The translations under genes and the position numbers were made by a program. The notes beneath the pieces were generated by a model. That model was not told where the DNA came from. It worked only from the letters and a program-made list of their open reading frames with translations, and searched no databases. Shown in pieces: positions 16,478 to 26,147 of a DNA stretch of 64,000 nucleotides (its first letter is position 1; each line of letters opens with the position of its first letter). The DNA comes from Bosea sp. 685 (GTDB lineage: Bacteria > Pseudomonadota > Alphaproteobacteria > Rhizobiales > Beijerinckiaceae): the NCBI RefSeq assembly GCF_031884435.1, contig NZ_CP134779.1:3472001-3536000 (forward strand), given 5' to 3'.

Positions 16478-17431
16478 ATGTGGAACACCGTCTCTTGCGA
16501 GATGCACAAGGAGACCGACGCCTTCGACTATTGGCGTGAGGTCGCCTTCCAGCGGCTCGATGCCCGGCCGCGCCCCTCCCTGCGGCAAGACGGCTTCCAT
16601 GGCAAGGCGGCCTCCCTGTCGGTGGCGGGGACCACATTGTGGCGCTATCAATCCGCCGCCGTGGATGTACACCGCAGCGCCAGCCATTGCCGGCGCGACC
16701 AGGGTGGCGAGATCTGCGTGTTGCTGATGCGCTCCGGCCGGGCGATGCTCGACCAGGGCAGCGAAATGACCCTGGCTCCGCGGGATGTCGGCTTCATCGA
16801 TGCCTCGCGGCCGCTGCGCGGCTGGTGGGGCGAGCATTCCGAGAGCCATCTGGTGATTCCGCGCGACACGGCGCGGCGGCTGTTCGGCGATCTCGACCGG
16901 CTGAACGGGTTGCGCCTTCCCGGGCAATCGGGAGCGGGCCGCCTGCTCGGCGCGCAGCTGCGGCTGACCGAGCGGCTGATCGACGGGCTCGACCCAGCGG
17001 CCGCGGCCATGGCCGTGCAGACGATGCTCGACCTGATCGGCCGGGCGCTCGGTGCCGTGCGGCGCGGGGACGACCTGCCTGATGGGCGCCGCTCCGCTAG
17101 CCCCGATCCGGCCGAGGCGATCGCGCGCTATATCGACCGGCATCTCGACGATCCCGATCTCGATGTCGGCCGCATCGCGGCGGCGCTCGGCCTGTCGCGC
17201 AGCAGCCTGTATCGGAGCTTCCCGGCATCCGAGGGCGGCGTGGCCCGCTTCATCCTTCATCGCCGGCTCGAGCTGTGCCGCGATGCCCTGCTGGCCGGCG
17301 GGCCGATCGGCCCGCTCGAGGACCTCGCGACCCGTTGGGGCTTTGAGGATTACGGCGCCTTCTCCCGCGCCTTCCGGCGCCGCTTCGGCCTGGCGCCCAG
17401 CGCCCTGCGGGACCAGCCCACGGCGAGATAG
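16478..17431 (+). CDS. AraC-family regulator
   Basis: A 317-residue protein with an N-terminal ligand/dimer domain (~1-200, resembling the AraC-binding-like domain: 'FDYWREVAFQRLDARP ... DVGFIDASRPLRGWWGEHSESHLVIPRDTARRLF') and a C-terminal double helix-turn-helix (~215-317: 'VGRIAAALGLSRSSLYRSFPASEGGVARFILHRRL' and 'DLATRWGFEDYGAFSRAFRRRFGLAPSALR'). AAGGGAT precedes the ATG. It lies upstream of the autotransporter gene on the same strand and may regulate it, though no other link is visible. Confidence 0.9.
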   Translation: MWNTVSCEMHKETDAFDYWREVAFQRLDARPRPSLRQDGFHGKAASLSVAGTTLWRYQSAAVDVHRSASHCRRDQGGEICVLLMRSGRAMLDQGSEMTLAPRDVGFIDASRPLRGWWGEHSESHLVIPRDTARRLFGDLDRLNGLRLPGQSGAGRLLGAQLRLTERLIDGLDPAAAAMAVQTMLDLIGRALGAVRRGDDLPDGRRSASPDPAEAIARYIDRHLDDPDLDVGRIAAALGLSRSSLYRSFPASEGGVARFILHRRLELCRDALLAGGPIGPLEDLATRWGFEDYGAFSRAFRRRFGLAPSALRDQPTAR

Positions 17432-17683
17432 AGCCTTCTCCGATTTGATGGGGTCGTCATTGCTTGCGCAACGAAACGATCCAGCTTGATCGGAAATTGC
17501 TCTGGCGCATGTCCCTTGCACGGGCAGCTCAACGTCACAGCAGCCAGTTTGGGACGCAATGCGCAGCGTCCTGGGACGCAAAGCCTAACGCGTCCCCCTG
17601 CCCGAAGGATAATCTCCGCGAAGGCCGATCCTTCATCGGCAGGCGGATCATGCCGATCCGCGCGCCTTCGCCAGGGACGGAAG

Positions 17684-20600
17684 ATGCCACAGGACGATGC
17701 GGCCTCGCAGCCGGGCAGCACCATCGGGAAGAGCCCCTCCCTGCCGACCGGGCCGGCCAGGGGCTGCCGGTCAACGCTCCCGGCCTCGACCGCGCCGGGA
17801 ACCGCGCCCGCCACGCTGCCTCCTGCGCGGTCGCTCGCATCATCCTCCACGATGGCGCGGCTGCTGTCGGGAACGATGCTGATGGGGTTGGCGGCCGGGA
17901 TCGCGCTCGGTGCGCCGGTGCAAGCGGCGGCGCAAACCTATCAGGGCGCCGATGGCCAGTACTCAACGGGCGTTGCGGGTGGCGCGGGCAGCGACCCGGG
18001 CTTGAACGATGGTGGAGCCCCCATTCAGAACGGCCAGGGAGCCGCTGGCCCGGTGGCCGGCGGGGCAGGCGGTCCGGGACTTGCGAGCAACGGCGGCGGC
18101 GGTAATGGCGGCTTCGGTGGGGGGAGTGGCGAACTTGGTGCTCTCGGCGGTGGCGGTGGCGGCGGTGGCATCGAGAGTGCTGGCCGCGGCGGCGGCGGCG
18201 GCGGCAGCATCGCGAGCGGAGGGGGCGGCGGCGGCGGCGTCGGCCACGTCGTCACCAGCGACATGACGTTGGTGGTCGGCGGCTCATCCACAGGCGGGCG
18301 CGGTGGTGGCGTCGGCGGCGACGGCAGCGGCGGCGGCGGCGGCGGTGGCGGTGGCGTGTTACTGGATGGCATCGCGACGCTCACCAACCAGGGCACGATC
18401 GCCGGTGGTGCTGGTGATCAGGGCGGCGGCGGCGGCGGTGGCGCATTAATGACCGGGGCCGGAACCGTTGTGAACGAAGGCGCCATCCGGGGTGGCACTG
18501 GCGGCATTGGCAAATATAGCGACTCAACAGACGGGGCCGGCGGTATTGGCATCGCCGCCATTGGTGGCGCCACGGTGATCAACAGCGGGGTCATCGCGGG
18601 CGGCTTCTCGCGGAACAGCAACGGGGTTCAAGCTGCTGCGATCAGCTTCATGGGCGGCGCCAACCGGCTGGAATTGTGGAACGGCTCGGTGATCTCCGGC
18701 AATGTGGTCAGCGCCGGCGGCGATACGCTGGTCCTGGGCGGCACCGTCGATAGCGGCTTCAATCTCGGTCAGATCGGGGCCGCAGCGCAATATCAGGGGT
18801 TCAGTTTTTTCGAGAAGACGGGCGCCAGCACCTGGACGCTGACGGGCACGGGCGCGCAGAACTGGTGGGTCGCGGCCGGCGCGTTGATCGGCAACACCGC
18901 GAGCCTCAGTGGCAATCTCAGCTTCGCCAACGGGGCCGGCACACGCGGCGTCGTGTTCGATCAGGCGAGTGCGGGGACTTATGCCGGCACGATCACCGGG
19001 GACGGTAGCGTGACCAAGACCGGCGCGGGCACCCTGACCCTGACCGGTACCAACGATTATACCGGCGGCACCACGATCGCCGGCGGCACGCTCAGCGTCG
19101 GCGCGGACGCCAATCTCGGCGACGCGTCCGGTGCGCTCACCTTCAACGGCGGCATGCTGCAGGTGACAGGCACGGGCTTCACCTCCACCGCGCGCACGAT
19201 CAACTGGGGCGCGCAGGGCGGCGGTTTCGATATCGCCAATCAGGCGAATACTTTTACGGTGAGTCAGGGACTTGGCGGTAGCGGAGGCTTGACCAAGCTC
19301 GGCGCGGGCATGCTGACGCTGACCGGCGCGAACAGCTATTCCGGCGGCACCACGATCAGCGCCGGCACGCTGCAAATCGGCGCTGGCGGCACGAGTGGCA
19401 GCCTCACCGGCGATGTCGTCAGTAACGGAACCCTCGCCTTCAACCGCTCCGACAGGCTCGCCTTCACCGGCGCCATCTCCGGCACCGGCACGCTGCGCCA
19501 GGAGGGGAGCGGCACTACCGTGCTCAGCGGCGTCAACACCTATACCGGCGCCACCCTGGTCAATGCCGGAACCCTCGCGGTCAACGGCTCCATCGCCACA
19601 TCCTCCAGCGTCACCGTCGCTGCAGGCGCCACGCTCGGCGGCACCGGCACGGTCGGGAACACCATCATCGCGGGCGGTACGCTCTCGCCGGGCAATTCGA
19701 TCGGCACGCTCGGCGTGCAGGGCAATCTGAGCTTCACCGCCGCCTCGACCTACAAGGTGGAGGTCGATCCGCTTGGCGCCGACCGCACCAATGTCACGGG
19801 CATGGCGACGCTCGGTGGCGCGACGGTGGCCGCGCTTTACGCGCCAGGCGCCTATGTCACGAAGCAATACACCATCCTCAATGCAGCAGGCGGCGTCAGC
19901 GGCACGTTCGGCACACAGGCGAACACCAACCTGCCGGCGAATTTCACCTCCAGCCTCAGCTATGACGCCAACAATGCCTATCTCAACCTGGCGCTGAACT
20001 TCGTGCCCTCGGGCCCGTCGGCGCCAAGCTTCAGCGCCGGCCTCAACGCCAACCAGAGCCATGTCGCCACTGCGCTGGTGAACTCGTTCAACACGGCGGG
20101 CGGCATTCCGCTGGCCTTCGGTGCGCTCTCATCGCAAGGCCTGACGCAGGCCTCGGGCGAAGTGGCGACCGGTGTGCAGCAAACCAGCTTCAGCGCAACC
20201 TCGCAGTTCCTGGGGGCTATGCTCGACCCCTTCGCGGTCGGGCGCGATAACGGCGTCGGGCGCGATAGCAGCGCTGGACAAGGTCTCGTCTCCTCTGCGG
20301 ATTCGGGCGAGGCTGGCGCCTATGCCTCGCTGCACAAGGGGCGCGAGCCCTCCCCGGCCCTGGCGCGCAAAGCCACCTTCCCCAGTCTCCTCTTCACGCC
20401 GCGCTGGGGCGCCTGGGCGGCGGGCTATGGCGGCGCGCAAATCGCGTCAGGCAACGCCGCTATCGGCTCGGCCGACACCACCGCGCGCATTTACGGCATG
20501 ACGGTCGGCGCCGATTACCGCTTCGCGCCGGAGACGCTGGTCGGGTTCTCGCTCGGCGGCGCCAGCACCAACTACTCGCTCTCGGGCGGGCTCGGCAAAG

Positions 20601-21232
20601 GCTCCTCGGAGATGTTCCAGGCCGGGCTCTATGGCCGCCACCAGATCGGCGCCGCCTATGTCGCAGGCGCGCTGGCCTATGGCTGGCAGGACATCACCAC
20701 CGACCGCAACGCCTTTCAAAACCACTACCGGGCGCGGTTCGATGCCAATGCGCTGTCGGGGCGGATCGAGGGCGGCTATCGCTTCGCCTGGCAGGGAATG
20801 GGGCTCACCCCCTATGCAGCGGGCCAGTTCTCGACATTGTTCCTGCCGGCCTATGCCGAGCAGACCGTGGCGGGAAACGGCCTGTTCGCGCTGAACTACG
20901 CCTCGAAAGACGTCACCAGCTCGCGCAGCGAACTCGGCTTGCGCGGCGATCTGTCATTTGCCCTCGACCAGGCGCTGGTCACACTGCGCGGCCGCACCGC
21001 CTGGGCGCATAACTTCACCGTCGATCGCAGCATCCTCGCCAGCTTCCAGGCGCTTCCAGCCTCGGGCTTCACCGTCAACGGCGCGGCGCAGGCGCATAAT
21101 GCGGCGCTGCTCTCGGTCGGCGCCGAGATCGACTGGCGCAACGGCTTCACGCTCGCCGCCAATTTCGACGGCGAGTTCGCGCGCAACACCCAAAGCTACG
21201 CCGGCAAGGCCTCCATCCGCTATCAATGGTGA
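17684..21232 (+). CDS. Large glycine-rich autotransporter (type V secreted adhesin-like)
   Basis: A 1,182-residue outer-membrane autotransporter. Start 17684 has AGGGACGGA upstream; an ATG at 17852 directly before the hydrophobic stretch 'MARLLSGTMLMGLAAGIALGAPVQAAAQ' is an alternative. From 17684 the signal region is long (~85 residues), as in several autotransporters. Then come about 150 residues dominated by runs of Gly. The passenger continues with at least three autotransporter-associated beta-strand repeats ('GAGTLTLTGTNDYTGGTTIAGGTLSVG', 'GAGMLTLTGANSYSGGTTISAGTLQIG', 'GSGTTVLSGVNTYTGATLVNAGTLAVNG'). The last ~280 residues are the translocating beta-barrel, from 'RWGAWAAGYGG' to the terminal aromatic 'SIRYQW'. 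Role probably adhesion or biofilm (inference). Confidence 0.9.
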   Translation: MPQDDAASQPGSTIGKSPSLPTGPARGCRSTLPASTAPGTAPATLPPARSLASSSTMARLLSGTMLMGLAAGIALGAPVQAAAQTYQGADGQYSTGVAGGAGSDPGLNDGGAPIQNGQGAAGPVAGGAGGPGLASNGGGGNGGFGGGSGELGALGGGGGGGGIESAGRGGGGGGSIASGGGGGGGVGHVVTSDMTLVVGGSSTGGRGGGVGGDGSGGGGGGGGGVLLDGIATLTNQGTIAGGAGDQGGGGGGGALMTGAGTVVNEGAIRGGTGGIGKYSDSTDGAGGIGIAAIGGATVINSGVIAGGFSRNSNGVQAAAISFMGGANRLELWNGSVISGNVVSAGGDTLVLGGTVDSGFNLGQIGAAAQYQGFSFFEKTGASTWTLTGTGAQNWWVAAGALIGNTASLSGNLSFANGAGTRGVVFDQASAGTYAGTITGDGSVTKTGAGTLTLTGTNDYTGGTTIAGGTLSVGADANLGDASGALTFNGGMLQVTGTGFTSTARTINWGAQGGGFDIANQANTFTVSQGLGGSGGLTKLGAGMLTLTGANSYSGGTTISAGTLQIGAGGTSGSLTGDVVSNGTLAFNRSDRLAFTGAISGTGTLRQEGSGTTVLSGVNTYTGATLVNAGTLAVNGSIATSSSVTVAAGATLGGTGTVGNTIIAGGTLSPGNSIGTLGVQGNLSFTAASTYKVEVDPLGADRTNVTGMATLGGATVAALYAPGAYVTKQYTILNAAGGVSGTFGTQANTNLPANFTSSLSYDANNAYLNLALNFVPSGPSAPSFSAGLNANQSHVATALVNSFNTAGGIPLAFGALSSQGLTQASGEVATGVQQTSFSATSQFLGAMLDPFAVGRDNGVGRDSSAGQGLVSSADSGEAGAYASLHKGREPSPALARKATFPSLLFTPRWGAWAAGYGGAQIASGNAAIGSADTTARIYGMTVGADYRFAPETLVGFSLGGASTNYSLSGGLGKGSSEMFQAGLYGRHQIGAAYVAGALAYGWQDITTDRNAFQNHYRARFDANALSGRIEGGYRFAWQGMGLTPYAAGQFSTLFLPAYAEQTVAGNGLFALNYASKDVTSSRSELGLRGDLSFALDQALVTLRGRTAWAHNFTVDRSILASFQALPASGFTVNGAAQAHNAALLSVGAEIDWRNGFTLAANFDGEFARNTQSYAGKASIRYQW

Positions 21233-21316
21233 GAGCAAACCAGCTCAGGCGATGGCGCAGCATTGCCGCGGTCAGCACCGGTGCCCTCGTCGGCGAGGGG
21301 CGCACGATCCGGCACG

Positions 21317-22042
21317 TCATCCGTATGTGAGCGGGTTGACGACCGGTGGCGGGCCGACCGGCACCTTGAGATGGTGCAGCCGCAGGGGCTGGCGCAGCAG
21401 ATAGCCGCGCGCGTCCCGCTCCGAAAGCGTCTCGAACCGGGCCAGCATCTTCTCCAGCGCCTTCCTGGCCCGATTCCGGCGCGCCGCATCGACCCCGACG
21501 GCACGCTCGATGAAGGCCGAGGCATCGGCAAATGCCTCGACGCGGTCGTACTCCATGCGCCGGCACTCAGCCAGGATGCCGCGCCGCCCGGCGCGGGTGA
21601 TCGCGTCCTGCGCGGCATGGCGCACCGTCGTCTCGTCCTCGATCAGCCGCAGCGCATCGAAGAACGTGCCCTCGGACAAGGGCTCGATGACGACGACGCT
21701 GCCGCCCTTGCCGACAACGCGGGCTGCCTCTTCCAGAGCAAGCAGCATATTGGACACCGGCAGATGGTGCAGGCTGTTGAGGAAGATCGCGACATGGATG
21801 GTCGCGTCATTGAAGGGCAGCAGCTCAGCGCCGGCCTTCTGCACATAGGCGGTCGGCACCGCACGGCGCGCCGCCTCCACCGCAGCCTCGTCGATGTCGA
21901 GCCCGGCAACGCGCGCGCCACGTTCGACGAGGCCCTGCATGAGATGGCCGCCACCGCAGCCGATGTCGAGCATCCGCCGCCCCAGCAATGGTGCGAAGAG
22001 GCTTTCGAGGATGTCGAGGGTATCGCCTGCGGGTCGATTCAT
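21317..22042 (-). CDS. Class I SAM-dependent methyltransferase
   Basis: A 241-residue enzyme. ATG 22042 is chosen; a TTG at 22081 would add 13 residues and neither has a clear ribosome-binding site. Motif I is 'MLDIGCGGGHLMQGLVERGARVAGLDIDE', the post-I acid is in 'GLDID', motif II-like 'FNDATIHVAIFLNSLHHLP' and 'RVVGKGGSVVVIEPL' follow. This is the Methyltransf_11 pattern, with small-molecule substrates. Substrate unknown. It is convergent with the autotransporter and reads in the same direction as the aldehyde dehydrogenase behind it. Confidence 0.85.
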   Translation of the reverse strand: MNRPAGDTLDILESLFAPLLGRRMLDIGCGGGHLMQGLVERGARVAGLDIDEAAVEAARRAVPTAYVQKAGAELLPFNDATIHVAIFLNSLHHLPVSNMLLALEEAARVVGKGGSVVVIEPLSEGTFFDALRLIEDETTVRHAAQDAITRAGRRGILAECRRMEYDRVEAFADASAFIERAVGVDAARRNRARKALEKMLARFETLSERDARGYLLRQPLRLHHLKVPVGPPPVVNPLTYG

Positions 22043-22155
22043 GATTCTGGCGATGGTTGCCCTGACGGCGAGCCGGCGCAAGGTCGCGTTTTCCGACCCC
22101 TGCGCCGCCTCTCTCGCCGTTTAGTAGCTCTCGCCCTCGACCTGCAAGCTCACAT

Positions 22156-23589
22156 CTAGCCGTGCTTGTGCACGATCGTCTTGGTCACCGCGAACTCCTC
22201 CAGCGCGATGAAGCCCTTCTCGCGGCCATGGCCGCTCTTGCCGGTGCCGCCGAAGGGCAGTTCGATGCCGCCGCCGGCGCCATAGCCGTTGATGAAGACC
22301 TGCCCTGCCCGCACGCGCCGCGAGACGCGCTGCTGGCGGCCGCCATCCCTGGTCCAGACGGCGGCGACGAGGCCGTAATCGGTCGAATTGGCCAGCTTGA
22401 TGGCATCCTCCTCATCCTCGAAGGAGAAGGCGGACAGCACCGGCCCGAAGACCTCCTCCTGCTCCAGCCGGTTGCCACGCGGCACCTGGCCGAACAGGGT
22501 CGGCGTGACGTAGAAGCCGCCATTGGGCACGCCCTGGGCGATCTGCCCCTCGGCCAGCACCGGGATGCCCTGCTCGCGCGCCTGGTCGATGAAGCTCTGC
22601 ACGCGGCCGCGCTGCTTGGCGCTGATCACCGGGCCGCAATCGAGGTCCATCTCCGGCGTGCCGGCGCGCAGCTTGGCGAATTGCTTGGCGACCGCCCCGA
22701 CGAACTCGTCATAGACAGTCTTCTGCACCAGCACGCGGCTGCCGGCCGAGCAGGTCTGCCCGGTGTTCTGGACGATCGCCTTGCAGACGATCGGCACGGC
22801 TGCGTCGAAATCGGCGTCGTCAAAGACGATCTGGGGCGATTTGCCGCCGAGTTCGAGCGTGCAGGGGATCAGGTGGTCGGCGCAGGCGTGCTGCACCATC
22901 TTGCCGACTTCGGGCGAGCCGGTGAAGGACATGAAGGCAATGCCCGGATGCGAGGAGAGCGCCGCGCCGGCCTCATGGCCGCGCCCCGCGACGACGTTGA
23001 TCGCGCCGTCGGGAAAGCCGACCTCGCTCGCGAGTTCGGCAAGGCGGAAGGCCGTGGCGCAGGCGTCCTCGGCCGGCTTCAGCACAACCGCGTTGCCCAT
23101 GGCGAGAGAGGCGGTGAGCGAGCGGCCAAACATCTGCGCCGGATAGTTCCAGGGCAGGATATGGCCGGTGACGCCATGCGGCTCATGCACCACGCTGACG
23201 CTGTAGCCGTTCAGGAACGGAATGACGTGGCCATGCACCTTGTCGGCTGCGCCGCCATAGAATTCGAAATAGCGCGCGGTCGCGTCGATATCGGCCCTGG
23301 CCTGCGCCATCGGCTTGCCGGTGTCGCGCGCCTCGAGTTTTGCGAGCTCGTCGAAATGGTCCTGCAGCCTGAGCCCGAGCTTCGAGATCAACCGGCCGCG
23401 CTCGGCTGCCGTCAGCTTGCCCCAGGCGCCGTCGAAGGCGGCGTGGGCGGCCTTGACCGCGGCGTCGATGTCAGCGGCGTTGCCGCAGCCGATGCGGGCG
23501 AATTCCTCACCCGTCGCCGGCGCCAGCTTGGCGATGGTTTCGCCCGTCTGGCCAGCGACATAGCGGCCATTGATGAAGTGCTGATTCAT
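22156..23589 (-). CDS. NAD(P)-dependent aldehyde dehydrogenase
   Basis: A 477-residue enzyme that oxidises an aldehyde to the acid. ATG 23589 follows GGAGAAA. Key motifs are 'HILPWNYPAQMF' (substrate tunnel), 'FTGSPEVGKMVQ' (cofactor), 'LELGGKSPQIVFDDAD' with the general-base Glu, 'NTGQTCSAGSRVLVQ' with the catalytic Cys, and 'EEVFGPVLSAFSFEDEEDA'. It ends 'LEEFAVTKTIVHKHG'. A nearly identical tail survives as a fragment at 16283-16378. It precedes, on the same strand, the ATPase end of the second Liv-type importer, but a 105-base palindrome separates them. Confidence 0.92.
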   Translation of the reverse strand: MNQHFINGRYVAGQTGETIAKLAPATGEEFARIGCGNAADIDAAVKAAHAAFDGAWGKLTAAERGRLISKLGLRLQDHFDELAKLEARDTGKPMAQARADIDATARYFEFYGGAADKVHGHVIPFLNGYSVSVVHEPHGVTGHILPWNYPAQMFGRSLTASLAMGNAVVLKPAEDACATAFRLAELASEVGFPDGAINVVAGRGHEAGAALSSHPGIAFMSFTGSPEVGKMVQHACADHLIPCTLELGGKSPQIVFDDADFDAAVPIVCKAIVQNTGQTCSAGSRVLVQKTVYDEFVGAVAKQFAKLRAGTPEMDLDCGPVISAKQRGRVQSFIDQAREQGIPVLAEGQIAQGVPNGGFYVTPTLFGQVPRGNRLEQEEVFGPVLSAFSFEDEEDAIKLANSTDYGLVAAVWTRDGGRQQRVSRRVRAGQVFINGYGAGGGIELPFGGTGKSGHGREKGFIALEEFAVTKTIVHKHG

Positions 23590-23613
23590 GGGCGTTTCTC
23601 CGCTTTTAACTCC

Positions 23614-23730
23614 AGCCCTCATCCTGAGGAGGCCGCGAAAGCGGCCGTCTCGAAGGATGCTCCAGATGGCTCCGGCGCCTCCTGGAGCATCCTTCGAGAC
23701 GCTGCTTCGCAGCTCCTCAGGATGAGGGCT
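23614..23730. repeat. Perfect long-arm palindromic element, copy 2
   Basis: A 117-base relative of the element at 13376-13480, with the same outer arms ('agccctcatcctgagga' and complement) and the same inner stem ('gtctcgaaggatgctcc / ggagcatccttcgagac'). Only the loop and junction bases differ. It lies between the importer ATPase gene and the aldehyde dehydrogenase gene and may uncouple them. Confidence 0.87.
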
Positions 23731-23748
23731 TATGGGTGAAATTCTGGC

Positions 23749-24450
23749 TCAATGCATCCCCGCCGCCGCCAGCGAACTTGCCGCGAGCCCACCCTCGACT
23801 TCGGTGACCTCGCCGCGCTCGATCGCATAGGCGCGCTCGGCGAAATTGCGCAGCAGGCTGGGGTTGGATTCGGTAATCAGCAAGGCGATCTCGGGATGGC
23901 TGTCGCGCAGGGCGCGCAGGGCAGCGGCATAGCGGTTGGCCAGCACCGGGGCCAGCCCCTGGAACGGCTCATCGAGCAGGATCACCCGGTTGCCGATCAT
24001 AAGCGCGCGCGCCAGCGCCGCCATCTTGCCCTGCCCGCCGGAGAGGCCCGCCGCAGGGCGATGGCGCAGATCCGCCAGTTCCGGCAGCACGGCGTAGATG
24101 CCGGCGAGCCGCCGCGAGATCTCGGACGCACCAAGCTTCATCACTTCGGCCGGCAGGCGGATATTCTCCTCGATGGTGAAGGTCGAGAACAGGCGGCGAT
24201 CTTCGGGCGCATAGCCGATGCCCAGGCGCGGCCGCTCATGCGGCTTCACCTCCAGCAGCGGCCTGCCGTCAAAGGCGATCGCGCCTGCCGTGACCTTCAT
24301 GAAGCCCATGATCGCGCGTAAAAGACTGGTCTTGCCGGCGCCATTGCGGCCGATCAGGGCGACGGTCGCGCCTGCGGTCAGCGAGAGATCGACCTTGCGC
24401 AGAACCTGCACGCCCTCGATCTCGGCGGATAATCCCTTGATCTCGAGCAT
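23749..24450 (-). CDS. ABC importer ATPase, LivF type (second system)
   Basis: A 233-residue ATPase: Walker A 'GRNGAGKTS', signature 'LSGGQGKMAALARAL', Walker B 'VILLDEPFQGLAP', and the LivF-like 'LLITESNPSLLRNFAERA' where most have E-H/E-Q. The signature's second half is unusual (GQGKM for GQQQM). Last gene of the five-gene minus-strand importer 28558-23749; the gap to the LivG-type gene is three bases. Confidence 0.9.
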   Translation of the reverse strand: MLEIKGLSAEIEGVQVLRKVDLSLTAGATVALIGRNGAGKTSLLRAIMGFMKVTAGAIAFDGRPLLEVKPHERPRLGIGYAPEDRRLFSTFTIEENIRLPAEVMKLGASEISRRLAGIYAVLPELADLRHRPAAGLSGGQGKMAALARALMIGNRVILLDEPFQGLAPVLANRYAAALRALRDSHPEIALLITESNPSLLRNFAERAYAIERGEVTEVEGGLAASSLAAAGMH

Positions 24451-24453
24451 GGC

Positions 24454-25203
24454 CTAGACCCCCACTCCGATCACGGTTTCGCGCACCTCGGGATGGTTCA
24501 GGATCTCTTCGGGCGAGCCTTCCAGCGCGATTTTGCCGCCAGACCAGACTGCGACGCGATTGGCGTAGCGCGCGACCACATCCATGTCGTGCTCGACGAA
24601 GATCGCGGTGGTCGAGCGCGCATCGAGCGCGCGGGTCAACGTGTCCATGACCTGGAATTTCTCATGGCTGGAGACGCCGCTGGTCGGCTCGTCCATGAAG
24701 ATCAGCTTCGGCTCCAATGCGAGCGCGACCGCGATGTCGATCAGCTTACGCATGCCCTCAGGCAATTCGCGGACAATGCGCTGGCCGGTGTCCTTCAGCC
24801 CGACGATCTCGAGCAGCGCCCACATCTCATCGATCTTGGGATGCTTCGTAAGCTTGAGGAAAGGCGACCAGCTGCCCTCGCGGGCGCTCAGCGCCAGCAG
24901 CAGGTTCTCGATCACCGTGTTCTCGAGGAAGAGCTGCGGAATCTGGAAGGAGCGGCCGATGCCGAGCCGAGTGATGGCGCGCGGCGAGAGCGCCGTGATA
25001 TCCTGACCCGCGAAGATGACCCTGCCCGACTGCGGCTTGATGTAGCCGGTGCAGAGGTTGATGAAGGTGGTCTTGCCGGCACCGTTGGGGCCGATGATGG
25101 CGATGCGCTCATTCGCACGCACCTGCAAGCTCGCGCCATTGGCGGCCTGCACGCCGCCGAAGCGCAGTTCGAGGTCGCGGGCTTCGAGGATGAACTCGCT
25201 CAT
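24454..25203 (-). CDS. ABC importer ATPase, LivG type (second system)
   Basis: A 249-residue ATPase with Walker A 'GPNGAGKTT', Walker B 'LIFMDEPTSGV', and switch 'IFVEHDMDVVARYA'. The signature position reads 'LPEGMRKLIDIAVAL', where LivG usually has L-x-Y-G-x-x-R. Start ATG 25203 overlaps the LivM stop (ATGA); the frame continues upstream only as antisense-like sequence within the permease gene. Confidence 0.9.
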   Translation of the reverse strand: MSEFILEARDLELRFGGVQAANGASLQVRANERIAIIGPNGAGKTTFINLCTGYIKPQSGRVIFAGQDITALSPRAITRLGIGRSFQIPQLFLENTVIENLLLALSAREGSWSPFLKLTKHPKIDEMWALLEIVGLKDTGQRIVRELPEGMRKLIDIAVALALEPKLIFMDEPTSGVSSHEKFQVMDTLTRALDARSTTAIFVEHDMDVVARYANRVAVWSGGKIALEGSPEEILNHPEVRETVIGVGV

Positions 25204-26147
25204 CGCGCCGCCTCCCCGGAGGTCCGCTTGCGCCCCGCGATCAGCCCGTAGAGCCCGCTCGGCGCGAAGAAGATGATCACGAGCAGCATGACGCCCAGCA
25301 CCGCATGCCAGGTCTCGGGCGCGTAGACCGCTGCGTAGCCGCGGATGATCTGGAACATCAGCGCGCCCAGGAACGGCCCGGCGACGCCACCGACTCCGCC
25401 CAGGATCGCGATGAAGACGAACTCGCCCGAGCGCACCCAATAGGCGAGCTCCGGCGTGACGTGTCCGGAGACCAGCGCGTTGATCGCCCCGCCCAGCCCC
25501 GCCAGCAGCCCCGACAGCAGATAGGCGCCATAGAGCACCTTGCGGCTGGAGACGCCGAGATATTCGAGCCTGGTCTCGTTCGACTTGATCGCCTCCAGCG
25601 CCTTGCCGCCGGGCGAGACGAGATAGCGCGCCACGAAGAGCGCCGCGACCGCGGCCAGCGCCAGCGTGATGTAGAACATCCAGAATTCGAAGGCCTCGCG
25701 CTCCAGCGTCATGCCCAGAAGCGTCGGTCGCGGCACGCGCTTGCCGTCGGCCCCGCCGGTGATCGAGAACAGCTTCTCCAGGAGCGAGAAGAACACCATC
25801 GAGATGGCGAGGTTCAGCATGCCGAAGAAGATCGCCCGGTAGCGCACGATGAAGAGCCCGATCAACGCGGCGACGAGCCCGGACGCCGCTGTGGCGATCG
25901 GCACCAACAGCAGGACCTCATGGCCGAGACGGGCTGCGGCCATGAAGGCGACGACATAGGCGCTGAAGGCGAAATAGAGCCCATGGCCGAAGGAGACCTG
26001 GCCGGCACGCAGCAGCACCAGGATGCCAAGCGCCGCCAGGCCCTCGCAGAGCGCGACCGTCAGGATCACCGTCGACCAGGGCGAGAGCAGCGGGAAGACG
26101 ACGAGCGCGATCAGGAGCCCCGCGCCGATGAGATATTGGCGCGACAT
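25200..26147 (-). CDS. ABC importer permease, LivM type (second system)
   Basis: A 315-residue permease with about nine membrane segments. 'LCEGLAALGILVLLRAGQVSFGHGLYFAFSAYVVAFM' is the LivM signature and 'SPGGKALEAIKSNETRLEYLGVSSRKVLYGAY' the ATPase-coupling loop. ATG 26147 shares one base with the LivH stop (TGATG). Confidence 0.92.
   Translation of the reverse strand: MSRQYLIGAGLLIALVVFPLLSPWSTVILTVALCEGLAALGILVLLRAGQVSFGHGLYFAFSAYVVAFMAAARLGHEVLLLVPIATAASGLVAALIGLFIVRYRAIFFGMLNLAISMVFFSLLEKLFSITGGADGKRVPRPTLLGMTLEREAFEFWMFYITLALAAVAALFVARYLVSPGGKALEAIKSNETRLEYLGVSSRKVLYGAYLLSGLLAGLGGAINALVSGHVTPELAYWVRSGEFVFIAILGGVGGVAGPFLGALMFQIIRGYAAVYAPETWHAVLGVMLLVIIFFAPSGLYGLIAGRKRTSGEAAR

Noticed and set aside
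18060..18450. Possible CRISPR or tandem array in the GGC-rich tract
   Set aside because: There is no fixed repeat length or spacer pattern; it is coding sequence for Gly runs in frame with the autotransporter.
18524..20062. A 512-codon minus-strand frame
   Set aside because: Antisense to the autotransporter repeats; composition follows the Gly/Thr codons opposite and no family pattern appears.
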